Shown piece by piece: positions 1 to 9,801 of a stretch of DNA of 64,000 nt (its first letter is position 1; each line of letters opens with the position of its first letter). Location: the NCBI GenBank assembly GCA_024279255.1, contig JAJRRT010000107.1:179281-243280 (forward strand), read 5' to 3'. A program made the translations under genes and the position numbers. This DNA comes from Deltaproteobacteria bacterium (lineage in GTDB: Bacteria; Desulfobacterota; Desulfuromonadia; Desulfuromonadales; Geopsychrobacteraceae). Under the pieces are notes generated by a model that ran no database searches, had not been told where the DNA came from, and saw only the letters and a list, made by a program, of their open reading frames with translations.

Positions 1-592
1 GCGCCCCGACAAACAACATAACCGCAAGAAATAGAGCCCCTTTTAGTAGCGCCACCCCCAGCACTGGTAGGCCGGCCTTGGGGTCTGAAATCTGTGGTAA
101 TAAAATCATCAGCGGCACAACAGCCAGGTCCTGCACAATCAGAATCCCGACCATCACTTTACTCGACAGGGTCCCCATCATCCCCTGGTTCATCAAGGTC
201 TTCAAGATCACCATGGTACTCGACAGCGAGATCAAACCACCGAGCCACAGAGATGAGACCGGAGACCACCCAAGAGACAGTCCGATCAAATAGCCAAATC
301 CAATCGTCAACAGGATCTGCAATGGTGCCCCGAGTAGAGCCACAAATCTGACTGGTCGTAACTCCTTGAGAGAAAATTCCAGCCCAAGTGCAAACAATAG
401 CAGGGCAACCCCGATTTCGGCCAACTTTTCAATATCGTGAACATCAGAAACCGTGACACCGCCGGTAAAAGGACCGATCAAAACTCCGGCAAGGATATAA
501 CCAAGAATTAACGGTTGCCGCAGGGCGTGCGCCAGCAACCCTCCCCCAAGGGCAGCAAGAACAATGATTACAATGTCGGCGGCAATCCCCAT
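1..592 (-). CDS. CPA2-family (KefB-like) cation/proton antiporter, N-terminal part, truncated by window edge
   Basis: Minus-strand frame from ATG at 592 reads [46 protein letters not shown]...[21 protein letters not shown], typical of Na+/H+ exchanger family N-termini; runs off position 1. Confidence 0.85.
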   Translation of the reverse strand, partial: MGIAADIVIIVLAALGGGLLAHALRQPLILGYILAGVLIGPFTGGVTVSDVHDIEKLAEIGVALLLFALGLEFSLKELRPVRFVALLGAPLQILLTIGFGYLIGLSLGWSPVSSLWLGGLISLSSTMVILKTLMNQGMMGTLSSKVMVGILIVQDLAVVPLMILLPQISDPKAGLPVLGVALLKGALFLAVMLFVGA

Positions 593-753
593 TAAAATCA
601 CTCCTGAACATGTATGTTAGAGCAGTGTAGCCGAGCAGATTCAAACCTCTTCTTTGCGAAGAATATCATATGTATAGATGAATCGTGGACTTAGATCTTT
701 AGAAGGGAGGGCCATCCCCCTGTTGTAACCCAACGTGATTCCCATCTTTCGCA

Positions 754-787
754 CAAAAAAAGCCGGGCACAACCAAGTGCCCGGCTC
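754..787 (-). terminator. Rho-independent terminator downstream of the 813-1238 gene
   Basis: GCCGGGCAC-N6-GTGCCCGGC hairpin followed by a T-run when read on the minus strand. Confidence 0.85.
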
Positions 788-812
788 TGAAAACATATTG
801 AAGTTATTTGGC

Positions 813-1238
813 TCAACCGCAGCGCAGGACCTTGGTCCCATCGGCAAACAGAACCAACACTTTACGCGTACCGGCAAGCTCCTGAACCTGACCAAGACCA
901 AAAGTCGGATGATTAATCAGAGCATTTAATTTGTAGGTTGTATCCATCGAATAAGCAACTGCAGCACTTGCATTAAATGAAGATTCCAACTCTTGCCATT
1001 GTTGTCGTTCAACGGCTTGCGGATCTGCTTTTGTTCGTCGAGTCCCAGGTTTTTTAGCTGCCGCTGGTTTTTTCGCAGCAGCCGGCTTGCGATATTTATG
1101 CGCACCGTTACAGGTATTGCACTGAACCTTAACCGGAACATCTTCAACCATGGCAACTATGGTGTGATTGGTCTCCTGACCACATTTACTACATTTGGCC
1201 GCAATATAATCACCGGCCGACAGCGGGGCACTACTCAT
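813..1238 (-). CDS. Small zinc-ribbon-like protein with Ala/Lys/Pro linker
   Basis: 141 aa; CSKCGQ...CNTCNGAHKYRKP N-terminal Cys pairs, KPAAAKKPAAAKKP linker, C-terminal HPTFGLGQVQELAGTRKVLVLFADG segment; dedicated terminator. Confidence 0.75.
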   Translation of the reverse strand: MSSAPLSAGDYIAAKCSKCGQETNHTIVAMVEDVPVKVQCNTCNGAHKYRKPAAAKKPAAAKKPGTRRTKADPQAVERQQWQELESSFNASAAVAYSMDTTYKLNALINHPTFGLGQVQELAGTRKVLVLFADGTKVLRCG

Positions 1239-1526
1239 CTAAGGAACTCCCTTTGTGAAAAAAATAGCCAAACACACCAAGAAATACCAAGCGACTCGCT
1301 GGTCTTCGAAGCAAATTTGACATGTCCGAAAAAGAAACCCGACCACACCCTCTATCCCGAGGCCACAAAAGAAGTCGCACGTGGAGCGGAAGAGGTGATA
1401 GCCGGATTGATTTGTCTATACTAGCGGCTGAGCTGTAGAAAAGATAGCGCCAAAGGATTAAAATTATGCAACCACCGAGAATCCTTGAGCTTGATGAGGT
1501 TATTCCCCAGTGTCTTCAGTTTAGAG

Positions 1527-1904
1527 TTACTCCGTTGTCTTTGAGTCACCAGCACCGCGAAAACGGATGAATGCCGACAGCAGGGTGGCCACCGGGATAA
1601 ATTCTGTCAAAGGGAATAAACAGTAAATTCCTGCCAGCAACGCCAAGATTAACCGGGTTGAAGTTGCAATATTATAAATCGAACAAATCCACCAGCCGGT
1701 CAACCCACCGACAAAAAAGCCGCCAATCCCGAAGGGGCCAAAACTCGACAAATCGACCAGGTCGAGCATCGCACCTCCGACCAGCGGACCGAATGCGCGA
1801 TGCAGGCGTTCAATCAGAGGAGTACGAACACCAGGCTGTGATTTTTCGACCGGCGGCTGCGGCTCTTTCGGTTGCTCCGTCATCATTCCTCCCCACTCAG
1901 ACAT
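1527..1904 (-). CDS. Small membrane protein of unknown function
   Basis: 125 aa ORF with two or three hydrophobic segments (FGPFGIGGFFVGGLTGWWICSIY; LILALLAGIYCLFPLTEFIPVATLL). Confidence 0.6.
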   Translation of the reverse strand: MSEWGGMMTEQPKEPQPPVEKSQPGVRTPLIERLHRAFGPLVGGAMLDLVDLSSFGPFGIGGFFVGGLTGWWICSIYNIATSTRLILALLAGIYCLFPLTEFIPVATLLSAFIRFRGAGDSKTTE

Positions 1905-1927
1905 TGCTTACTTAAAGACACATGCGT

Positions 1928-3220
1928 TTAAGCACAGTGCTGTTCAACCACGCGACAGATTGCTCCAGTGAGTCTGACCAGGTCCTGCTCATTCATCACG
2001 TAGGGCGGCATCACATATACCAGCTTACCAAAAGGACGTACCCAGACACCCTGCTCAACAAATTTCGGTTGGATCTGTGCCATGTCGACTGGCTCTTTCA
2101 ACTCAACCACGCCGATGGCACCAAGCACGCGAACATCTGCAACCTGTGGCAGATCACGACAGGGAGCAAGACCCGCTTCGAGACCAGATGCAATTTGTCC
2201 AACCCTGCCCTGCCAGTCCGATTCAAGCAGAAGATCGATACTCGCAGTCGCCACCGCACAGGCCAGCGGGTTGCCCATGAAGGTCGGACCATGCATGAAA
2301 ACTCCCGGTTCACCCTGAGAGAGCCCTTGCGCAACAGAAGATGTTGCCAAGGTTGCCGCCAGAGTCATGGTGCCACCGGTCAGGGCCTTGCCGAGGCACA
2401 GAATGTCAGGTGCTATTCCGGCGTGTTCGCAGGCAAAGAGCTTGCCGCTACGGCCGAAGCCGGTGGCGATCTCGTCAGCAATCAACAACAGATCATACTG
2501 ATCGCACAAAGCACGCACTTCGCGCAGATACTGAGGGTGGTAAAAACGCATCCCGCCAGCTCCCTGTACGATCGGTTCCAGGATGACCGCAGCCAATACT
2601 TGATGCTGTTCTTCGACCAGCAGTCTCAGACGAGTAATATCTTGCGGATTCCAGTCATCGCCAAAACGGCACTGCGGGGCGTCGGCGAACAGTTGCGGTT
2701 GCAGCAGGCCGGACCAGATCTGGTGCATACCGGTATCGGGATCACAAACCGACATGGCGCCGAATGTGTCACCATGATATCCATTACGCAAGGTCAACAG
2801 CCGCTGTTTCTCCGGGCGACCGCTACTGTACCAGAACTGGATCGCCATCTTCATCGCGACCTCGACCGCCACCGAACCCGAATCGCTGTAAAAGACATGC
2901 TGCAGTGAATCCGGAGTCAACTCAACCAACCTGCGACCGAGTTCAGCCGCCGCCGGGTGGGTCAACCCACCGAACATCACGTGCGACATTTTTTCGATCT
3001 GCTGATGCAGGGCCGCATTCAATTGCGGATGATTGTAGCCGTGGATCGCCGACCACCAACTGGCCATGCCATCGATCAACTCCCGGCCATCTTCCAGTTT
3101 GAGTCGTACTCCACTAGCACTCACCACCGGGAACACTGGCAAGGGATCGATCATGGAACTATAGGGGTGCCACAAGTGCTGACGGTCAAAGCTGACCCAA
3201 TCCTGAGGGAAGGTTGACAT
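1928..3220 (-). CDS. bioA: Adenosylmethionine-8-amino-7-oxononanoate aminotransferase
   Basis: 430 aa; [64 protein letters not shown] (PLP Lys region) match BioA class III aminotransferases. Confidence 0.93.
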   Translation of the reverse strand: MSTFPQDWVSFDRQHLWHPYSSMIDPLPVFPVVSASGVRLKLEDGRELIDGMASWWSAIHGYNHPQLNAALHQQIEKMSHVMFGGLTHPAAAELGRRLVELTPDSLQHVFYSDSGSVAVEVAMKMAIQFWYSSGRPEKQRLLTLRNGYHGDTFGAMSVCDPDTGMHQIWSGLLQPQLFADAPQCRFGDDWNPQDITRLRLLVEEQHQVLAAVILEPIVQGAGGMRFYHPQYLREVRALCDQYDLLLIADEIATGFGRSGKLFACEHAGIAPDILCLGKALTGGTMTLAATLATSSVAQGLSQGEPGVFMHGPTFMGNPLACAVATASIDLLLESDWQGRVGQIASGLEAGLAPCRDLPQVADVRVLGAIGVVELKEPVDMAQIQPKFVEQGVWVRPFGKLVYVMPPYVMNEQDLVRLTGAICRVVEQHCA

Positions 3221-3827
3221 TATGAAGCTCCGGCTTTTCCTGGAACAGATAAAAATGAAATCGACAGTTTCTCACAGAATCATATCTGCAACAGCGTTAA
3301 AACCCAAACAAAAAGCCACCCTTTTTGCAAAGGGCAGCCACGGCGTACAATACACTCTTTCGATTCAGTCGATCTTAAAACCTGTTGACCAGTATCTCCT
3401 CAAAAACTGGAGATTTGACGACTTCTCTCCGCTGCTGATCAATCACCTGCCCTGCCATCAACGTCAACCAACTCCCAACAACCAGCATCAGCACAAATGG
3501 AACAAGCTGGACCAGCAGGGTGCGCCTGATGCCAACAAGGTTGCCAGTTTTGTAGTTTTTATTCAAGATTGACGTTGCCATAACCGACTCCGATCTTCTT
3601 TGCCGATATCACGGAATTCAAGAATTCTCCATCAGTCTTGATTACAGCCTAACGTGTGACTCCTTTCGCGACTATGGGTAATTTCCCTATTCGGGGGTAG
3701 CAACTTCCGCATTTATGACGATTTCGGTTATCTGCATCTTTGCGACTCTGTGCGAAGTGAGGTTTTGTTTCAAAAATTGCACATCCATAGCATTTGAGTC
3801 GATGGGGAGGAACAGGCCAACAGACCT

Positions 3828-4919
3828 CTAGGAGGAACAGGAATCGCCGCAACCACAATCGGAAGAAGAGCCACTTCTTGCAGGCAGAAAATTCTTACCG
3901 ATCAGGATTAGCAAAGTCACCGCAGAAATCAGTGCGAAAGGCGAGGAGGTTGCATCCCCGGCCTGCTCAACCCAGCTGGTGATATCGATACCGGTCAAAG
4001 CATAGAGTCGGTTCAGCAGGTAACCGAACAATAACGAGCAGATCGCGATCGAAGCCAGATAGATACTGGTTGCCGCCCGGCCAAAATAGCGATAGACAAC
4101 CGTCAGGGTAGCCGCGTTAGTCGCTGGCCCGGCGAGTAGAAAAACCAGTGCGGCACCGGGGGAAAGTCCTTTAAGAATCAGGGCAGCAGCAATCGGAGTG
4201 GAAGCACTGGCACAGATATAGAGCGGAATGCCAACCGCCAGCATGATCAATAATGAAGTGAACTCACTACTCAGATACTGGAGAATAAAATCGTCCGGCA
4301 CCAGATAGGATATCACTCCGGCGATGAAGATACCGATCAACAGCCACTTGCCGATATCCCCCAGCAGATCACCAAAAGCGTAGCGGATCCCAGCTCGGAG
4401 CCGCTGCAATAACGGTAGCCTGACTTCCGGATGTTGCTCTTCAGCACAGCTTGAGTTGCTGCATCCGCAATTGCTTTTATCTGTGGGCGTTGATTCCCCG
4501 GACTCCTCCGGTAACAGATTAATCAGCAAGCCCGTTACCACCGCAGTTATAAACGCCGAGAGCGGTCGCACCAGAGTCATGATCGGATCGAGCAAAGCCC
4601 AGGTAATGGCAACAGAATCAACTCCAGTTTCGGGCACCGAAACCATAAAAGAGGCCGAAGCACCTTTACTCGCGCCCTGCTTGCGCAGACCGATCGCCGC
4701 CGGGATCACGCCACAGGAACAGAGTGGCAAGGGGATGCCGAAGAGTGACGCTTTAAAGACCGACCCACTGCTGCTGTTACCCAGATGTTTAGCCACCACT
4801 TCTTCGGGAACCAACGCCTTGAGCAAACCGGCGGCAAAAAATCCGAACAGGACATAGGGGGCTGATTCGAGCAGAATAGCCCAGCATTCCATCAGTATTC
4901 CGCTCAATATCTCCAGCAT
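3828..4919 (-). CDS. Permease of the SO_0444-type metal efflux family
   Basis: 363 aa; FGIPLPLCSCGVIPAAIGLRKQGASKGASASFMVSVPETGVDS and Cys-rich loop/tail (CGCSNSSC, CGCGDSC); downstream of an ArsR gene. Confidence 0.85.
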   Translation of the reverse strand: MLEILSGILMECWAILLESAPYVLFGFFAAGLLKALVPEEVVAKHLGNSSSGSVFKASLFGIPLPLCSCGVIPAAIGLRKQGASKGASASFMVSVPETGVDSVAITWALLDPIMTLVRPLSAFITAVVTGLLINLLPEESGESTPTDKSNCGCSNSSCAEEQHPEVRLPLLQRLRAGIRYAFGDLLGDIGKWLLIGIFIAGVISYLVPDDFILQYLSSEFTSLLIMLAVGIPLYICASASTPIAAALILKGLSPGAALVFLLAGPATNAATLTVVYRYFGRAATSIYLASIAICSLLFGYLLNRLYALTGIDITSWVEQAGDATSSPFALISAVTLLILIGKNFLPARSGSSSDCGCGDSCSS

Positions 4920-4943
4920 TATTCAACTTCTCCTTCAATCAAC

Positions 4944-5297
4944 TCAGCACTCTTCAACATGTCGCAAGCTAACTTCAACCAAGGTTTGAACATGATTGTC
5001 GTCCAGACTGTAATAAACGATCTTGCCCTCTTTGCGATAGCGCACAATGCCGCGCGCACGCAGCAACCGCAGCTGATGTGAAATCGCCGAGGAGGTCATT
5101 TCCAGCAGGGCAGCCAGGTCACAGACACAAAGTTCAGTCACCGCCAATGCTTGAAGAATCTTCACCCGGGTCGGATCACCAAGCAGCTTGAAGGTTTCCG
5201 CGACCTCAACCAGGATCATTTCATCCGGCATCTGTGCCTGGGCCTGCGCAATCCGCTGCTCATTGATAACCGTGACTTGACAGCTGTCCTGAACCAT
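4944..5297 (-). CDS. ArsR/SmtB-family metalloregulator
   Basis: 117 aa; winged HTH LLGDPTRVKILQALAVTELCVCDLAALLEMTSSAISHQLRLLRARGIVRYRKEGKIVYYSL with ELCVCDL metal-site motif. Confidence 0.93.
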   Translation of the reverse strand: MVQDSCQVTVINEQRIAQAQAQMPDEMILVEVAETFKLLGDPTRVKILQALAVTELCVCDLAALLEMTSSAISHQLRLLRARGIVRYRKEGKIVYYSLDDNHVQTLVEVSLRHVEEC

Positions 5298-5308
5298 GAG
5301 ATACCCTT

Positions 5309-5330
5309 ACTTGAATGAGTGTTCATATGT
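5309..5330 (-). promoter_or_regulatory. Candidate ArsR operator
   Basis: Imperfect inverted repeat (minus strand ATATGAACACTCATTCAAGT) immediately upstream of the arsR-family start. Confidence 0.4.
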
Positions 5331-5422
5331 TTCACACAATATACACTTAATGGGCCTGGTCTTGTCAAGCGCAGGCCAACATTTAAAGAGAAACGGGCAA
5401 AAAAACCAAAGGAGTTCCAACG

Positions 5423-5680
5423 ATGATGAGAGACTGGCACGACAGCTGGATGTACGGACCCGGCAGCTATTTTCATGGCCCTTTTGGCATGCTGATCAAT
5501 CTGGCCTTCTGGATCGGGCTGATCCTGCTGGTGGTCTGGGCCTTCAGAGCCTTTACCGCCCGTGACAATCCCTCAGCCAAAGAATCGACGGCACTCGAAA
5601 TCCTCAAGAATCGTTATGCGGCTGGCGAGATCGATGATGAAGAATTTGAGCGGATGAAGCAGGAACTGCGCAAGGACTGA
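5423..5680 (+). CDS. SHOCT-domain small membrane protein
   Basis: 85 aa; one TM helix plus ALEILKNRYAAGEIDDEEFERMKQEL SHOCT motif; RBS-like aaaggag upstream. Confidence 0.85.
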   Translation: MMRDWHDSWMYGPGSYFHGPFGMLINLAFWIGLILLVVWAFRAFTARDNPSAKESTALEILKNRYAAGEIDDEEFERMKQELRKD

Positions 5681-5709
5681 TTACGATACCAACGATCTCG
5701 GCAAGACCA

Positions 5710-6687
5710 CTATTCAGTCTGGCGATATTTCTGAATCCGATTGTGCCCAAAATCGACAACATACAGACTTCCGTCCGCGCCCACAGCGACATCTGTCGGC
5801 AGTTTGAGCCGCGTGAGGTCACTGCCTGTATCACCAAAGCTCAGTAGGAAAACGCCGTCTACAGTAAATTTCTGCACCCGGTTGTTATAGAAATCGGCAA
5901 CAAAGACATTCCCCCGCATGTCAGTCGCCACCCCGCTGGCCACCCTGAGCCAGCCTGGGCCGCGACCTGAAATATTCAGGGCAAAGGGCCCGCCCCATTT
6001 ACGCAGAAATTCTCCGGTAGAATCAAAAACCTGAATCCGGTCATTGTAGGCATCTGCAATAATCAGGTTACCGGCGGGGTCCAGGACAACATCGGTGGGA
6101 TAGTTGAATTCCCCGGCCCAGATTCCCTTTTCTCCGGTCGTACCGTACTGCCGGATAAAGCCACCATCAGCATCCAGAAACTGTACCCGGTGATTGTAAA
6201 AATCTGTCACGTAGATCCTGTCCGCTGCATCCACTGCGACCCCAGATGGCGCATTGAACTGGCCGGGGCCGGACCCTGAACGACCAATTGATCCCAGAGA
6301 CTCTCCGGTAAGAGAAAAAATCTGAATCCGGTCATTCTGATAATCGACGACATACAGCTTGCCATTTTTTACTGCCATGTGCATTGGCCGCCCCAGTTCG
6401 CCGGGCCCGTCTCCTACCTGTCCGAAAGAGAGTCGAAACTGACCGTTCAGGTCAAAAACCTGGATGCGATGATTCCCGGCGTCACTGATGAAAACCTGAT
6501 TGTCGGCGATGGCAATGCCGATCGGATTCTGGAATTCACCGGGTCCGCTGCCCGATTCCCCCCAGGCGAGTACAGCGCGATAGGGAGCTTCCTGCGGGTT
6601 GGGAAACCACTGGCGGATTGTCGGAACAGCCACGGCTGTGAGCAGCACGCTGGCGATGATTATCGGAACGGAACGCTTTCTCCACAC
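5710..6687 (-). CDS. NHL-repeat six-bladed beta-propeller, exported or membrane anchored
   Basis: 325 aa; N-terminal hydrophobic segment and six NHL repeats (e.g. GPGEFQNPIGIAIADNQVFISDAGNHRIQVFD). Confidence 0.9.
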   Translation of the reverse strand: MWRKRSVPIIIASVLLTAVAVPTIRQWFPNPQEAPYRAVLAWGESGSGPGEFQNPIGIAIADNQVFISDAGNHRIQVFDLNGQFRLSFGQVGDGPGELGRPMHMAVKNGKLYVVDYQNDRIQIFSLTGESLGSIGRSGSGPGQFNAPSGVAVDAADRIYVTDFYNHRVQFLDADGGFIRQYGTTGEKGIWAGEFNYPTDVVLDPAGNLIIADAYNDRIQVFDSTGEFLRKWGGPFALNISGRGPGWLRVASGVATDMRGNVFVADFYNNRVQKFTVDGVFLLSFGDTGSDLTRLKLPTDVAVGADGSLYVVDFGHNRIQKYRQTE

Positions 6688-6700
6688 AGGTCATTATCCC

Positions 6701-7633
6701 CTAAAAGTTGCGCCGGAAACTCAAGGTCAAGATAAAGTCGTTTTCCAGCGCATTCCCGTTAAGGTTCTGAATAAGCGGAATCTGCACCGCCGATTCAAGG
6801 ACTGTCCGTTTCGTCACCCATTGAATTCCCGGTGCCAGGTAGAGGGTTGCACCACCCGAATCGGGATCATCATGACCATCGACAGCATTATGACCCTGCC
6901 AGATCAGGTTGCTCTCCAGCACGCCATAAAGAAAGGCCGGAACTCCTGATCCCAGTTCGCGCGGCCATATTCGATGTTGATATGAGAGATCAAAACGGAC
7001 CAGATCACCAAACTCGAAGTTATTTGCTGCCGTATTAAACTTATAGGATATCGCCACATCAATCTGTCGCTCCAAAGTCTGCCAGGTGGATACGACCCCA
7101 AGCAGAGGATCCCAAGAGCCAGAGCCGAGTTGTAACGTCTGGGGCAGACGACCCAGAGAATCCTTCTCTCCATCCTCCCCGGTCGGAGTTTCAAGGCCAG
7201 CAAAGGGGGCGATGCGGAAGGTCTGCCCCGGTCGGTCCTGCTGAAAAACCGTGTAACGAGCCAGAAAGGTGGTATCACCAAACCCTGAAACCTCTCGTCT
7301 GCGCCTGCCCACAGCGGTATTGACCTCCAGTTCCTTGTTCAGGTAAGGGAGAATGCCGAACAGTGCCCATTTTTCGGTCAGCCCATAGACACCGACCAGC
7401 GGCACCATCGCTACCGTCAGATCGCGATCTTCGGGGCCGTCATCCGACGCAGTTAAATATTTGAATTGAGCGCGAAAGATCCCTTCTCCCTGGGCAACCG
7501 GCAGGGCGGTATTGAAGGTGATGGGGGCAGCAAAAGCTGGGAGGGCTAGAAACGTCAGTAGCAAAAGCGGAACCACTGGCTGCAAGCCTTGTTGGATGAA
7601 GCCGAACCATTTCGCTTGGCGAGTGCGTTTCAT
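6701..7633 (-). CDS. Outer-membrane beta-barrel protein
   Basis: 310 aa; signal peptide, alternating beta pattern, C-terminal FILTLSFRRNF ending in aromatic residue. Confidence 0.75.
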   Translation of the reverse strand: MKRTRQAKWFGFIQQGLQPVVPLLLLTFLALPAFAAPITFNTALPVAQGEGIFRAQFKYLTASDDGPEDRDLTVAMVPLVGVYGLTEKWALFGILPYLNKELEVNTAVGRRRREVSGFGDTTFLARYTVFQQDRPGQTFRIAPFAGLETPTGEDGEKDSLGRLPQTLQLGSGSWDPLLGVVSTWQTLERQIDVAISYKFNTAANNFEFGDLVRFDLSYQHRIWPRELGSGVPAFLYGVLESNLIWQGHNAVDGHDDPDSGGATLYLAPGIQWVTKRTVLESAVQIPLIQNLNGNALENDFILTLSFRRNF

Positions 7634-8142
7634 GGCATGATCTCCTTGACCGTTTCTAGCGTCAGCAGCGGCAGATTTGACTGGACCTCAGAGAGGGTTC
7701 CGGAAAAACTCGCCACGGTTCCAGAGATCACCAGATCCAGCAAATACGGCTTAAGCTGTGAAGACAGCTTGATCAATTGGAGAGTCAGAGTCGAGTTGCG
7801 CACGTCGAGCAACAGATTTTCATGGTCTTCCTTCACTGTTCCGACGACTGATATCCTCAGCAGTCCAGGCGTAAATCCGGCGGCCCTGACAGCCTTGCCG
7901 ATCTGAGCGATATCAATCGACTTACCATCTTCGGCAACCAGAGTGGCGGTGCCGTTTTTCATATCCACCACGACTTCGTCTGTGCCATTGACTGTTTTGA
8001 GTTTTTTCTCAACCCCAAAGGCGCAGAAGGGGCAGGACATTCCGTCTACGGAGATCACAGCTTGGGTGACTTCGGCTACCCCTGTCAGCGGCAACATAAC
8101 AAACAATGCCACCAAGAGAGTTTTAAGTGTTCGCCATCCCAT
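7630..8142 (-). CDS. Exported heavy-metal-associated (HMA/MerP-like) domain protein with C-terminal extension
   Basis: In-frame ATG at 8142 gives MGWRTLKTLLVALFVMLPLTGVAEVTQAVISVDGMSCPFCAFGVEKKLKTVNGTDEVVVDMKNGTATL: signal peptide plus GMSCPFC metal-binding motif. Confidence 0.88.
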   Translation of the reverse strand: MGWRTLKTLLVALFVMLPLTGVAEVTQAVISVDGMSCPFCAFGVEKKLKTVNGTDEVVVDMKNGTATLVAEDGKSIDIAQIGKAVRAAGFTPGLLRISVVGTVKEDHENLLLDVRNSTLTLQLIKLSSQLKPYLLDLVISGTVASFSGTLSEVQSNLPLLTLETVKEIMP

Positions 8143-8641
8143 TGTACCTTTCTCCTTTATCTCTCGGTTTAAGATTTGCCTGTTTCGAGGGCCAATATTC
8201 GGCGGCATCCTCAGGGTCCGATGAGTCTCGACCATCTTCCTCCATATCATCCAAGACCCCCAGAATCGTACATTCACTCAGTGGCCCCCGGCTCTGACAC
8301 GTCTCGGTCAGTTGTCGCAGGGCCTCTTCCATCCTCTCCAGATCCTTCTGTTTCTGGCGGATATCAGCTAGTCTGGCCTCTGCTCGCGCCTTGATCTCGC
8401 GACAACTCGTCCCTGGAGCTACCCGTAGATCGAGCAGCTCACCAATCTCCTGCAGGGAGAATCCGAGCTCCTTGGCGCGACGGATAAAGCGGACCTTTCG
8501 TACCGTTTCAGCCGAGTATTTCCGGAAGCCTGATTCGGGGTGGGGCGGCTGTTCAATCAGTCCACGACGTTGATAGAATTTGATTGTTTCTACCTGCACC
8601 CCGTACTTTCGGGCCAGCTGGCCAATGGTCAACCCATTCAT
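8123..8641 (-). CDS. MerR-family metal-responsive regulator
   Basis: 172 aa; MNGLTIGQLARKYGVQVETIKFYQRRGLIEQPPHPESGFRKYSAETVRKVRFI HTH plus Cys residues in dimerisation/metal region (TSCREIK, ETCQSRGPLSECTIL). Confidence 0.93.
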   Translation of the reverse strand: MNGLTIGQLARKYGVQVETIKFYQRRGLIEQPPHPESGFRKYSAETVRKVRFIRRAKELGFSLQEIGELLDLRVAPGTSCREIKARAEARLADIRQKQKDLERMEEALRQLTETCQSRGPLSECTILGVLDDMEEDGRDSSDPEDAAEYWPSKQANLKPRDKGERYNGMANT

Positions 8642-8665
8642 GGCGTTATCTCTTTGCTTATATAC

Positions 8666-8697
8666 ATAATAAAGGCGGTACCATAGTACCGAGTCAA
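8666..8697 (-). promoter_or_regulatory. MerR-type promoter/operator 1
   Basis: Minus strand TTGACT-CGGTACTATGGTACCGCCTT-TATTAT: dyad inside a 20-bp spacer. Confidence 0.8.
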
Positions 8698-8756
8698 GAG
8701 ACTGTCCTCATGATGGGCCAGCTTGATATCATCAAAGCTCAAAGAAAGAATGAAAC

Positions 8757-8987
8757 ATGTACAGAAACGGGATGATGGGCGGGTACGGCTGGATCTTTAT
8801 GCTCATATTCTGGGCCGCGGCAATATTCGGAGCCATTTATCTGGTTTGATTGATCTCAGCCAAAGGGCATGCGGCTCCACCCGGTAGCTCCGAACAGACG
8901 CCGCTCGATATCCTCATAAATCACTATGCTCGAGGAGAGGTGGGCGAAGAGGAATACCACCGAATGAAAAAAGAGCTGGAGGAATAG
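8757..8987 (+). pseudogene. SHOCT-domain membrane protein interrupted by in-frame TGA
   Basis: ATG at 8757 reads MYRNGMMGGYGWIFMLIFWAAAIFGAIYLV-TGA(8847-8849)-LISAKGHAAPPGSSEQTPLDILINHYARGEVGEEEYHRMKKELEE-TAG; same frame continues into an intact SHOCT motif. Confidence 0.75.
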
Positions 8988-9042
8988 ACCGGAACGGCAA
9001 CAGGTTTTTCCTCTGCTGTTCCGGTTCTAATGCTTGTCTTGT

Positions 9043-9552
9043 TCAATAAGCCACATAGACATCCGACTTCTCGAGGACCTCCACCATTTTCTTCAAACCG
9101 ATGGGTGTTACCGCCTGCTCGATCTGGTCCTCACCGATCTTGTAGAGCAGCATCATCGTCCGATTGGCGTAGAGCTCGACCCCCTTTTGCCCAAGAAACC
9201 GTATGTACTCGCCGTAATCATTCGGCACTTCACCCAAGGGTATCCCCAACTGGGTCACCAACGACTTACGTTCTCGTTCCGGCAATGCCGCCTTGTCGAG
9301 GGGTGTTTTGGCACCACCGAACAGACCACCCTTTTTGAGCGCAGTGACCCCGCTGGCATCAAACAGAATCCTCACCTGATAACCTTCGGCCAGAGCGGCC
9401 CAGGCCACATTCGGCACCGCACAGATCTGGGCATCATCCAGACTCAGCGAAGTCTTGGCATGAATGAGAAAGATTTTCCCGTCACCGACACCGGCAAAAA
9501 CAGGGCTGCCGAGAATCAGCATTACGACCAGCAAAAGCAGGATTCTTTTCAT
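9043..9552 (-). CDS. Exported DsrE-like family protein
   Basis: 169 aa; signal peptide, then KIFLIHAKTSLSLDDAQICAVPNVAWAALAEGYQVRILFDASGVTALKKGG resembling DsrE-type folds. Confidence 0.7.
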   Translation of the reverse strand: MKRILLLLVVMLILGSPVFAGVGDGKIFLIHAKTSLSLDDAQICAVPNVAWAALAEGYQVRILFDASGVTALKKGGLFGGAKTPLDKAALPERERKSLVTQLGIPLGEVPNDYGEYIRFLGQKGVELYANRTMMLLYKIGEDQIEQAVTPIGLKKMVEVLEKSDVYVAY

Positions 9553-9576
9553 CGGAACTCTCCTTTCTTGCTTTTA

Positions 9577-9801
9577 TCAACGCTCAGCGGCGCGCCATTG
9601 CAGGTAGGCCCTGATTGTCACCAGAATGAGTACTGCCAGCACCGGCAGGAGCAGAAAATCAAGGTAAGGGGTCACAAAGCTCAGACCCGCCAACCCCAAC
9701 CCGATCACCAGCAGCGGCGTGAAACAGCAAAGGGCACCCAGGCCGGTACCGACCAGGGCAGCGATAAAACGTTTGCGGAATCGGGCGCGTGCAACCATCA
9801 T
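9577..9801 (-). CDS. MerF/MerT-like mercuric ion transport protein
   Basis: 74 aa; GTGLGALCCFTPLLVIGLGLAGLSFVTPYLDFLLLPVLAVLILVTIRAY with vicinal Cys pair in TM1. Confidence 0.8.
   Translation of the reverse strand: MMVARARFRKRFIAALVGTGLGALCCFTPLLVIGLGLAGLSFVTPYLDFLLLPVLAVLILVTIRAYLQWRAAER

Noticed and set aside
1922-2908. 328-aa plus-strand ORF
   Set aside because: Antisense shadow of bioA; low-complexity His/Arg/Gln-rich translation with no recognisable domain.
3375-3581. 68-aa minus-strand membrane-like ORF
   Set aside because: Has a hydrophobic segment but no family match I can defend; left unannotated.
8847-8849. TGA in the SHOCT gene as a selenocysteine codon
   Set aside because: No CxxU-type redox context and no obvious GGUC-loop hairpin in the following ~40 nt; nonsense mutation or readthrough is more likely.
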